Origin: AWTP1-13 sp039808585
GTDB taxonomy: Bacteria > Pseudomonadota > Alphaproteobacteria > Rhizobiales > Hyphomicrobiaceae
Length of the DNA: 18,370 bases
NCBI GenBank assembly: GCA_039808585.1
Contig: JBDHTJ010000108.1
Span: forward strand, 1-18,370
Direction: 5' to 3'
A program made the position numbers and the translations under genes. The notes under the pieces were generated by a model. It saw only the letters and a program-made list of their open reading frames with translations. It did not search any database and was not told where the DNA came from. Below, piece after piece: positions 6,309 through 13,630 of the stretch; position 1 is the stretch's first letter; every line of letters starts with the position of its first letter.

Positions 6309-7463
6309 ATGAACTCGCGCAAAGCCGCGCTCGCGGCTGCTTCTCTCTTCGCGTTCGCAGCATGGGGCGTGCCGGCGCACGCCCAGGACAAGATCAAGAT
6401 TGGCTCGGCCACGGCGGTGACGGGCCCTGCGTCCTTCCTTGGCGACCCGATCGCCAAGACGCTCAAGATGATGGTGGACGACATCAACAAGAAGGGCGGC
6501 GTGCTCGGCAAGCAGATCGAACTCGTCCTCTATGACACGGGCTCCGATCCCACGAAGGCCAAGCAGTTCGCAGAGCGCATGGTGACGGAGGACAAGGTCG
6601 TCGCCCAGGTCGGCGGCACCACCACCGCCGAAACGATGGCCATGGTCCCCGTCTTCGAGGAGGCGCAGATCCCCTTCATCTCCATGGGCGGCGCCGTCGT
6701 CATCGTGGAGCCGGTGAAGAAGTACGTCTTCAAGACGCCGCACACCGACAAGATGGCTTGCGAGAAGATCTTCGAGGACATGAAGAAGCGCGGCCTCACC
6801 AAGATCGGCATGATCTCGGGCCAGGACGCGTTCGGCAAATCCATGCAGGCGCAGTGCAAGGGCGTCGTCGGCAAGTACGGCATAGAGATCCTGGCCGACG
6901 AGACCTACGGCCCCACCGACAACGACATGACGGCACAGCTCACCAAGATCAAGGGCACGCCGGGCATCCAGGCCGTGATCAACCCGGGCTTCAGCCAGGG
7001 CCCTGCCATCGTCACGCGCAACTATCGCCAGCTCGGCATCACCGTGCCGCTCTACCAGAGCCACGGCGTGGCGTCGAAGCAGTTCATCGACCTCGCCGGC
7101 GACGCCGCCAACGGCGTACGGCTCGTGGCCGCCGCTCTGCTCGTTGCAGAAAAGCTGCCCGACAGCGATCCGCAGAAGCCCGTCGTCGTGAACTACAAGA
7201 AGGCCTACGAGGAAACCACCAAGTCGCCCGTCTCCACCTTCGGCGGCCACGGCTATGACGGCCTCAACATCCTCGTCGATGCCATCAAGCGCGCCAATTC
7301 CACCGATCCGCAGAAGATCCGCGATGCCATCGAGCAGACCAAGAACTTCATGGGCACCGGCGGCCTCGTGAACATGAGCCCAACAGACCACATGGGTCTC
7401 GACCTCACGGCCTTCCGGATGCTCGAAATCAAGAACGGCGGCTGGGAGTTGCTGAAGGACTGA
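6309..7463 (+). CDS. Branched-chain-amino-acid-type ABC transporter substrate-binding protein
   Basis: Periplasmic ligand-binding component (LivJ/LivK, Peripla_BP_6 fold) of 384 residues. An N-terminal signal peptide has positive NSRK, an Ala/Phe-rich core and a cleavage site AHA|Q after residue 25. The mature protein starts DKIKIGSATAVTGPASFLGDP, typical of the family. Later segments include GKQIELVLYDTGSDPTKAKQFAERMV, VAQVGGTTTAETMAMVPVFEEAQIPFISMGG and FGGHGYDGLNILVDAIKRA. GGGAGGAC directly upstream supports ATG 6309. Members of this family bind amino acids, amides, urea or aromatic acids, so the ligand cannot be named. The divergent oxygenases hint at an aromatic compound. Confidence 0.95.
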   Translation: MNSRKAALAAASLFAFAAWGVPAHAQDKIKIGSATAVTGPASFLGDPIAKTLKMMVDDINKKGGVLGKQIELVLYDTGSDPTKAKQFAERMVTEDKVVAQVGGTTTAETMAMVPVFEEAQIPFISMGGAVVIVEPVKKYVFKTPHTDKMACEKIFEDMKKRGLTKIGMISGQDAFGKSMQAQCKGVVGKYGIEILADETYGPTDNDMTAQLTKIKGTPGIQAVINPGFSQGPAIVTRNYRQLGITVPLYQSHGVASKQFIDLAGDAANGVRLVAAALLVAEKLPDSDPQKPVVVNYKKAYEETTKSPVSTFGGHGYDGLNILVDAIKRANSTDPQKIRDAIEQTKNFMGTGGLVNMSPTDHMGLDLTAFRMLEIKNGGWELLKD

Positions 7464-7474
7464 CGCGAGCCTCC

Positions 7475-7513
7475 GCACCCGCCCTTTGCGTCGCATAGCC
7501 AAAGGGCGGGTGC
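7475..7513. terminator. Strong 14-bp hairpin between binding-protein and permease genes
   Basis: GCACCCGCCCTTTG (7475-7488) and CAAAGGGCGGGTGC (7500-7513) form a perfect 14-bp stem with an 11-nt loop, starting 12 nt after the stop codon. There is no T-run. In transporter operons such hairpins often attenuate read-through or stabilise the upstream mRNA, giving more binding protein than membrane components. That role is inferred here. Confidence 0.7.
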
Positions 7514-7621
7514 AGCTTCCGGCAGAAGGGTCAACACGTTCAGGGCCTGGTTCTTGCGAAGGACGCGCGGCCGCGTCCATCTCAGCCGATCAGGCTCAAA
7601 GGGAAGCACGCACCGGCGGCC

Positions 7622-8494
7622 ATGTCGCAATTCCTGCAGTTCTTGTTCTCAGGCCTCACCGAGGGCGCGGTCTATGCGATGGTCGCGCTCGGCTTCACCA
7701 TCATTTACAACGCCTCCGACGTCGTGAACTTCGCCCAGGGCGAATTCGTCATGCTGGGCGGCATGGTGACGTTCTTTGCCAATGCCGCCGGCATTCCCCT
7801 GCCCTTCGCGGCGCTCATGGCCATCATGGCCGCCGTGGTGGCAGGCCTGGCTCTCAACAAACTTGCGATTGAGCCCGCGCGCGGGGCAGGCGTCGTCAAC
7901 CTCATCATCATCACCATCGGCGCCTCTATTTTCATCAAGGGCGTTGCGCAGCTCGTCTTCGACAAGCGTTTCCACCGCTTTCCGGCGTTCTCAGGCGACG
8001 AACCGATCCGCGTGCTCGATGCCACCATCCTGCCGCAGAGCCTGTGGGTGCTGGCGGGTGCCTGCAGCATCTTCCTTGCGCTGTGGATGTTCTTCTCGCA
8101 TACGCTCACCGGCAAGGCCATCACCGCCGTCGCCTCGAACCCGCTCGCGGCGGAACTCGTCGGCATCAATACGCGGCGCATGATGGCGCTGTCGTTCGCG
8201 CTTTCGGCGGCGATCGGCGCCATTGCCGGAATCCTCATCACGCCGATCTCGCCCACCTCCGTCGAGGTCGGGACGCTGCTGGCGCTGAAGGGCTTCGCCG
8301 GCGCCATGCTGGGTGGCATGGGCAATCCACTCGGCGCCGTGGCAGGCGGCCTCCTCGTCGGCATCATCGAGAAGATGAGCGCGGGCTATCTCAGCACCAA
8401 CTACAAGGACGCCGTCGCCTTCATCCTGATCATCCTGACGCTGCTGGTGCTGCCCGCCGGCCTGTTCGGCCGCGTCAAGGTGGAGCGGGTGTGA
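7622..8494 (+). CDS. LIV-type ABC transporter permease (LivH-like)
   Basis: Inner-membrane permease of the HAAT family, 290 residues. It begins MSQFLQFLFSGLTEGAVYAMVALGFTIIYNASDVVNFAQGEF, the classic LivH opening. Multiple hydrophobic helices follow. The cytoplasmic loop near residue 165 (AITAVASNPLAAELVGINTRRMM) matches the EAA-like coupling region that meets the ATPase, and the glycine-rich LKGFAGAMLGGMGNPLGAVAGG segment is family-typical. The 158-nt gap from the binding-protein gene holds a strong hairpin. The start codon has only a weak GGCGG nearby but fits the family N-terminus. Its stop overlaps the next gene's ATG. Confidence 0.95.
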   Translation: MSQFLQFLFSGLTEGAVYAMVALGFTIIYNASDVVNFAQGEFVMLGGMVTFFANAAGIPLPFAALMAIMAAVVAGLALNKLAIEPARGAGVVNLIIITIGASIFIKGVAQLVFDKRFHRFPAFSGDEPIRVLDATILPQSLWVLAGACSIFLALWMFFSHTLTGKAITAVASNPLAAELVGINTRRMMALSFALSAAIGAIAGILITPISPTSVEVGTLLALKGFAGAMLGGMGNPLGAVAGGLLVGIIEKMSAGYLSTNYKDAVAFILIILTLLVLPAGLFGRVKVERV

Positions 8495-9441
8495 TGCTAC
8501 GCGCGCTTCTTAGCCATCGCGCTGTCGGCCTGTTGGTGATCGCGCTGGTGATCGTCGTCGCGCCGGCCTTCTTCCCTTCCACCTTCTACCACCGCATGGG
8601 CACGGCGATCTTCATCGCCGGCCTCGCCGTGGTCGGCCTCAACATCCTGATGGGGCTTGCAGGGCAAGTGAGCCTTGGGCACGCCGGCTTCTACGGCATC
8701 GGCGCTTATGCGGTGGCCATCGGCCCTGCGAGCTTCGACGTGCCCTCGTGGCTCTCAATGCTCATCGGCCTCGCCGTTGCCGCCGCCGTCGCATTCCTGG
8801 TCGGCCGGCCGATATTGCGGCTCAAGGGACATTATCTTGCCGTCGCCACCCTCGGCTTCGGCATCCTGGTCTCGATGGTGCTCACGAACGAAGGCGCATG
8901 GACCGGCGGCCCCGACGGCATGAGCGTCAAGCGGCTGGTGCTCTTCGGCTGGGTGATCAAGGATCGCCAGACCTGGTACTGGGTGAGCGCCGCCGTGCTG
9001 CTCGCTGGCGCCGTCCTCGCCGTCAACCTCATCGACAGCCCCACGGGCCGCGCCTTGCGCGCGCTGCACGACAGCGAGGTGGCCGCCGCCGTCAACGGCA
9101 TCGACGTGGCGCGCTACAAGCTCATCGCCTTCGTCATATCTGCCTGCTACGCGAGCCTCGCCGGCTCCCTTGCCGCACTTTCGGATGCCTTCATCACACC
9201 GGCCTCGGCGGGCTTCCTCAAGTCGATCGAGCTCGTCACCATGGTTGTGCTCGGCGGCATGGGCTCCGTCATCGGCGGCATCCTGGGGGCGGCCTTCCTC
9301 GAGGTCCTGCCGCAACTGCTCGCCCACATGCAGGAGGTGGAGCACGTGCTGCTCGGCCTCATCATCATGCTCGTCATGATCTTCATGCGCGACGGCCTGT
9401 TTCCCACCATCGCGCGACGCTTCCGGCGGGCCGCCTCATGA
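8494..9441 (+). CDS. LIV-type ABC transporter permease (LivM-like)
   Basis: Second inner-membrane permease of the transporter, 315 residues. Family signatures are NILMGLAGQVSLGHAGFYGIGAYAVAI, LRLKGHYLAVATLGFGI, GRALRALHDSEVAAAVNGIDVARYKLIAFVISA (the ATPase-coupling loop) and VVLGGMGSVIGGILGAAFLEVLPQLL. The ATG at 8494 shares one base with the LivH stop codon (ATGA), and GGTGGAG lies just upstream, so translation is coupled. The open frame runs further upstream through livH in another phase; that part is not coding. Confidence 0.95.
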   Translation: MLRALLSHRAVGLLVIALVIVVAPAFFPSTFYHRMGTAIFIAGLAVVGLNILMGLAGQVSLGHAGFYGIGAYAVAIGPASFDVPSWLSMLIGLAVAAAVAFLVGRPILRLKGHYLAVATLGFGILVSMVLTNEGAWTGGPDGMSVKRLVLFGWVIKDRQTWYWVSAAVLLAGAVLAVNLIDSPTGRALRALHDSEVAAAVNGIDVARYKLIAFVISACYASLAGSLAALSDAFITPASAGFLKSIELVTMVVLGGMGSVIGGILGAAFLEVLPQLLAHMQEVEHVLLGLIIMLVMIFMRDGLFPTIARRFRRAAS

Positions 9442-10226
9442 GCCTCCTCGCCGTCCAGAACATTGCGATCCAGTTCGGTGGCGTGAAGGCCGTCGACGAT
9501 CTCAGCTTCTCGGTCGACAAGGGACAGATCTTCTCGATCATCGGACCCAATGGTGCCGGTAAGACCACCCTCTTCAACATCATCTCGGGTCTCTATCGCC
9601 CCACCCGCGGCAGCATCGCGCTCGAAGGCAGTGACGTCACGGGCCTGCCACCGCATCTCCTGGCGCGTCGCGGGCTTTCGCGCACCTTCCAGAACCTGCA
9701 GATCTTCTACCGCATGACTGCGCTCGAGAACGTCATGGTAGGCTGCCACCTCAAGGAGCGCCGCAGCGTGTTCCCGCATCTCCTCTCGCTGCCGTCTGTG
9801 AAGCGGCAGAACCGCGAGAGCCGCGAGCGCGCCGAAGCCCTGCTCGCCTACGTCGGGCTCGCCGACGAAGCCCACAAGGACGCCGGCAACCTCTCCTATG
9901 GCGCGCTGAAGCGCCTCGAGATCGCGCGGGCGCTTGCGGCCGATCCCAAGCTGCTGCTTCTCGACGAGCCGGCTGCCGGCTGCAACCACGTCGAGACGGA
10001 GGAAATCGACGCGCTCATCCAGGATATCGCGGCCAAGGGCATCACGGTCGCCCTCGTTGAGCACGACATGAAGCTCGTGATGAAGATCTCGCATCGCATC
10101 CTGGTGCTCGACTACGGCCGCAAGCTTGCGGAGGGCAGCGCGCAGGACGTGCGCGCCAACCCGGAAGTGATCCGCGCCTATCTCGGTTCGCAGGCCAACG
10201 TGGGGGCGCAACATGCGAGCGCCTGA
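9438..10226 (+). CDS. LIV-type ABC transporter ATPase (LivG-like)
   Basis: Cytoplasmic ATP-binding subunit of 262 residues. Walker A GPNGAGKT is at 36-43, Q-loop QNLQIF near 85, signature LSYGALKRLEIARAL from 152, Walker B LLLLDEP at 172-178 and the switch histidine in VEHDM at 209. LivG proteins normally have LSYGxQR-type signatures; here the position after LSYG is Ala. The GCNHVE after Walker B fits the LivG D-loop region. ATG 9438 overlaps the LivM stop codon by 4 nt (ATGA), and the gene overlaps the next ATPase gene by 14 nt. Confidence 0.95.
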   Translation: MSLLAVQNIAIQFGGVKAVDDLSFSVDKGQIFSIIGPNGAGKTTLFNIISGLYRPTRGSIALEGSDVTGLPPHLLARRGLSRTFQNLQIFYRMTALENVMVGCHLKERRSVFPHLLSLPSVKRQNRESRERAEALLAYVGLADEAHKDAGNLSYGALKRLEIARALAADPKLLLLDEPAAGCNHVETEEIDALIQDIAAKGITVALVEHDMKLVMKISHRILVLDYGRKLAEGSAQDVRANPEVIRAYLGSQANVGAQHASA

Positions 10227-10938
10227 AGGTGGATGGCTGCAGGTGCAGGGACTGGCCAGCCACTATGGCCGCATCCAGGCCCTCCGCGATGTCTCCCTCA
10301 CCGTGGAGAAGGGCGAGATCGTCGCCCTCGTCGGTGCCAACGGTGCCGGCAAGACGACGCTGCTGCGCGCCGTCTCCGGCGTGCAGCCAGCCACCGCCGG
10401 CCGCATCGCCTTCGACGGCGAAGACATCACCCGCGTCAACGCCAACGGGCGCGTCAAGCGGGGCATCGCGCAGGTGCCGGAAGGCCGCCAGATCTTTTCG
10501 CCGCTCTCGGTCGCCGACAACCTGCGCATGGGCGCCTACCTGCGCAGCGACGCGGCCGAGATCGCAGCCGACATGGACCGCATCTACGCCATGTTCCCGA
10601 TCCTCGCCGAGTTTCGCGCCCGCCCGGGTGGCTCGCTGTCAGGCGGCCAGCAGCAGATGCTGGCGCTCGGCCGGGCCCTGATGTCGCGTCCGCGCCTGCT
10701 TCTCCTCGACGAACCCAGCATGGGGCTGGCGCCGGTGATCGTCGACCAGATCTTCGCGGCCATCGTGCGCCTCAAGTCGGAGGGCATGACGATCTTCCTC
10801 GTGGAGCAGAACGCCTTCGCCGCGCTGTCCATCGCCGATCGTGGCTATGCACTCGAAACCGGCACCGTCATTCTCTCAGGCACGGGCCAGGCGCTGCTGG
10901 CGGACGAGAAGGTGAAGGAAGCCTATCTCGGCATCTGA
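10213..10938 (+). CDS. LIV-type ABC transporter ATPase (LivF-like)
   Basis: Second cytoplasmic ATPase, 241 residues, expected to pair with the LivG-like subunit. Walker A GANGAGKT is at 41-48, VPEGRQIFSPLSVADNL (88-104) is diagnostic of LivF, signature LSGGQQQMLALGRAL starts at 142, Walker B LLLLDEPSMGL at 162, and VEQN carries Q199 where LivG has the switch His. The C-terminus KVKEAYLGI is also typical. ATG 10213, with GGGGGC upstream, overlaps the livG-like gene by 14 nt. It is the last gene of the transporter operon and ends 13 nt from the convergent recG. Confidence 0.95.
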   Translation: MRAPEGGWLQVQGLASHYGRIQALRDVSLTVEKGEIVALVGANGAGKTTLLRAVSGVQPATAGRIAFDGEDITRVNANGRVKRGIAQVPEGRQIFSPLSVADNLRMGAYLRSDAAEIAADMDRIYAMFPILAEFRARPGGSLSGGQQQMLALGRALMSRPRLLLLDEPSMGLAPVIVDQIFAAIVRLKSEGMTIFLVEQNAFAALSIADRGYALETGTVILSGTGQALLADEKVKEAYLGI

Positions 10939-10951
10939 CATTGCTGCAGCG

Positions 10952-13069
10952 TCACGCCGCCCGGAACAGGCGCACTGCCTCGTCGCATTCGAAGAGATAG
11001 AGGAGCACGCGCAGCGCCTGCCCCCGCGGTCCGGAAAGCCCGGGATCCTGCGCCATGATGAGGTGGGCGTCATCACGGGCCGCAGCCAGCAGTTCCTGGA
11101 AGTTTGGAACTTCGGCCACGCGGAACTCGGGCATGCCGCTCTGGCGCGCGCCCAGCACCTCGCCGCCGCCCCGCAGCTCCAGGTCCTTTTCCGCGATGAG
11201 GAAGCCGTCCTCGCTCTCGCGCATCATGTCGAGGCGCGACTGCGCCGTCTCTCCCAGCGGCGCCTTGTAGAGCAGCATGCAGTAGGATTGCCGCTCGCCG
11301 CGGCCCACGCGACCGCGCAGCTGGTGCAGCTGGGCAAGGCCGAAGCGCTCGGCATGCTCGATCACCATGATCGAGGCGTTGGGAACGTTGACACCCACCT
11401 CGATCACCGTGGTGGCGACGAGCAGCTTCATGCGGTTCTCGGAAAAGGCCGCCATCGCCGCATCCTTGGCCGCGGCACTCATGGCACCATGCAGAAGCCC
11501 CACGTTGTCCGCCCCGAAGATCTGCGACAGGTGCGCATGCCGCTCTTCCGCCGCCGCCAGCTCTGAGGCGTCCGAACTCTCGATGAGGGGGCACACCCAA
11601 TAGATCTGCGCGCCTTGCGCCACCGCACGCTTCAATCCGTCGATGACGTCGTCCAGGCGATCGGTCGAAACCTTCGTGGTCGTGATCGGCTTGCGGCCTG
11701 CGGGCTTCTCGGTCAGACGCGAAACGTCGAGATCGCCATAGTGCGTCATCAGCAACGTGCGCGGGATCGGCGTTGCCGTCATGACAAGCACGTTGGCGCC
11801 ACCGCTGCCGCCCTTGGTCTGAAGGGCGAGGCGCTGATGCACGCCGAAGCGATGCTGCTCGTCGATCACGGCGAAGGCGAGATCCTTGAACACGACGTCC
11901 GGCTGGAACAGCGCGTGCGTGCCGATGAGGATGTCGATCTCGCCGGAGGCCAGCCGTTCCAGCAGCTCGGCGCGCGGACGTCCCTTCTCGCGACCTGTGA
12001 GAAGCCCCAGCGTCAGTCCCGCAGCCTGCGCCAGCGGCGCAATGGTTTCCGCGTGCTGGCGGGCCAGCACTTCCGTCGGTGCCATGAGTGCCGCCTGCGC
12101 GCCCGCTTCCACCGCGATCGCCATCGACATCAGCGCCACGACCGTCTTGCCGGAGCCGACGTCGCCCTGCAGCAGGCGCAGCATACGATGCGGCGCGCCC
12201 ATGTCGTCCTCGATCTCGCGCAAGGCTGTGTGCTGCGACTTCGTCAGGCCGAACGGCAGCGCCTTGGCTATGCGGGCGCGAATGTGCCCCTTGCCGCCGA
12301 TCGCGCGGCCCGCCTGCGCCTTGAGATTCTGCCGGACGAGCGCGAGCGCAAGCTGGCCCGCGAGCAGCTCGTCATAGGCGAGGCGCTGCCAGGGCATCGC
12401 GCCGGGTGAGATGTCTGCGGCATCCTCGGGCCGATGGATGCGGGCAAGCGCGCTGTTGAAATCCGGCCAGCCCCGCTCCTTGAGCCACGTGGGCTCCTGC
12501 CATTCCGGCAGTCGCGGCATCTTCTCCAGCGCCTGCCGCGCCGCCTTGATCAGCACCTTGCCCGACAACCCGGCGGTCAAGGGATAGACCGGTTCGAGCA
12601 TCGGCAGCTCCGCACGCGCTTCCGGAGCCACGATGTAATCCGGATGCGTCATCTGCATGCGGTCGTTGTAGCTCTCGATGCGGCCGGAGATGGTGCGCAT
12701 GGCACCCACCGGAAGCTGCCGCTCGATGAAACTGCGCTCGGCATGAAAGAAGACGAGGTCGATCTGTCCCGTCTCGTCCTCGCACAGCACCTTGTAGGGC
12801 GCGCGCGCATTGCCACGCGGCGAGGGCCGATGCTTCAGAACGCGCACCTCGAGCGTGGCGATGGTGCCGGGCACCGCCGCCGCGACCGTAGGCGTCGCAC
12901 GACGGTCGATGACGCCGGTCGGCATATGCCACAGCACGTCGATGACGCGCGGCTCCGTCACGCCCGGAGGCAGGCGCAGCGCCTTCTTCAGCAGCTGCTC
13001 CATGCGCGGACCGATGCCGGTGAGGCTTTTCGCGTTGGCAAACAACGGGATCAGCGGGGCTGGACGCAT
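10952..13069 (-). CDS. recG: ATP-dependent DNA helicase RecG
   Basis: Double-stranded DNA translocase that reverses stalled replication forks and processes branched DNA. The 705-residue product has an N-terminal wedge/OB region (about 60-150, with VRVLKHRP and GQIDLVFFHA), then superfamily 2 helicase motifs: Walker A GDVGSGKT (302-309), DEQH (403-406), TATPIPRTL (431-439) and QLRGRVGRG (583-591). The TRG-type C-terminal region DLELRGGGEVLGARQSG follows. The frame extends upstream to 13150, but ATG 13069 begins MRPAPLIPLFANAKSLTGIGP, where homologues start; the ribosome-binding site is weak, so the start is moderately sure. It is divergent from sdhE-mfd and convergent with the transporter operon. 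Confidence 0.96.
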   Translation of the reverse strand: MRPAPLIPLFANAKSLTGIGPRMEQLLKKALRLPPGVTEPRVIDVLWHMPTGVIDRRATPTVAAAVPGTIATLEVRVLKHRPSPRGNARAPYKVLCEDETGQIDLVFFHAERSFIERQLPVGAMRTISGRIESYNDRMQMTHPDYIVAPEARAELPMLEPVYPLTAGLSGKVLIKAARQALEKMPRLPEWQEPTWLKERGWPDFNSALARIHRPEDAADISPGAMPWQRLAYDELLAGQLALALVRQNLKAQAGRAIGGKGHIRARIAKALPFGLTKSQHTALREIEDDMGAPHRMLRLLQGDVGSGKTVVALMSMAIAVEAGAQAALMAPTEVLARQHAETIAPLAQAAGLTLGLLTGREKGRPRAELLERLASGEIDILIGTHALFQPDVVFKDLAFAVIDEQHRFGVHQRLALQTKGGSGGANVLVMTATPIPRTLLMTHYGDLDVSRLTEKPAGRKPITTTKVSTDRLDDVIDGLKRAVAQGAQIYWVCPLIESSDASELAAAEERHAHLSQIFGADNVGLLHGAMSAAAKDAAMAAFSENRMKLLVATTVIEVGVNVPNASIMVIEHAERFGLAQLHQLRGRVGRGERQSYCMLLYKAPLGETAQSRLDMMRESEDGFLIAEKDLELRGGGEVLGARQSGMPEFRVAEVPNFQELLAAARDDAHLIMAQDPGLSGPRGQALRVLLYLFECDEAVRLFRAA

Positions 13070-13356
13070 CGCGCGGGGCGTACTTTCGTCGACTGCTTTC
13101 GGTTGAGCGAGGCATAGGCCCCGCCCTCGGCACGGGCTCGGCCGGTGCAAGGCAGGCGCGCCAACTTCGCGTCTGGCGTCGCGGGCGGCTCGAGCCTATA
13201 TCAGCGGGCCCGAGCCTGATGGGACCTGCCCGGTCCGTCAAGCGGTGCGCGCTGCTTGTCCCCTCCCGGCGCGGGTGCGGGGCCACGTTCTGCGTTGTGC
13301 CGGGCAAACGTTTTCCACAGGCAACCAGAAACGTCACACCGAAAGAGACGCCTTCC
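13070..13356. promoter_or_regulatory. Divergent intergenic region recG / sdhE-mfd
   Basis: The 287 nt between divergent starts should carry promoters in both directions. On the minus strand TATAGG within GCTGATATAGG (about 13193-13203) is a weak -10 candidate for recG. I see no convincing -35 and no clear promoter facing sdhE. Confidence 0.3.
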
Positions 13357-13623
13357 GTGAGCATCGACCTCGAAACCCGCCGCCGCCGCGCCATCTACCG
13401 TGCGGAGCACCGCGGCACGAAAGAGATGGATTTGGTGCTGGGCCCCTTCGCGCGCGCCAGGATCCAGGCCATGGACGAGGCACAGCTTGCGCATTTCGAG
13501 GCGCTGCTGCTCGAGCCGGATCCCGAGCTGCAGGAGATGGTGTTCGGATCGACGCCGCCGTCCACCACGTACGCTGATCTCATGGCCGAGATCCGTGCGT
13601 TTCACGGTTTGATGGCAAGCTGA
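13357..13623 (+). CDS. sdhE: Succinate dehydrogenase assembly factor (SdhE/SDHAF2 family)
   Basis: Small soluble protein that promotes covalent FAD attachment to the SdhA flavoprotein. The 88 residues start SIDLETRRRRAIYRAEHRGTKEMDLVLGPFA, containing the diagnostic RGxxE motif (R19, G20, E23). LLLEPDPELQEMVFG later matches the family's second conserved block. GTG 13357 is chosen because the frame upstream of it (open to 13219) has no family similarity; only a weak purine stretch (AAAGAGA) precedes it. It sits 7 nt before mfd, an arrangement common in Alphaproteobacteria, and is probably co-transcribed with it. Confidence 0.9.
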   Translation: MSIDLETRRRRAIYRAEHRGTKEMDLVLGPFARARIQAMDEAQLAHFEALLLEPDPELQEMVFGSTPPSTTYADLMAEIRAFHGLMAS

Positions 13624-13630
13624 CGGATCG

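Noticed and set aside
6285..7580. A 431-codon minus-strand frame over the binding-protein gene
   Set aside because: Shadow of the binding-protein gene; composition is His/Asp/Leu/Val-rich with no domain-like motifs.
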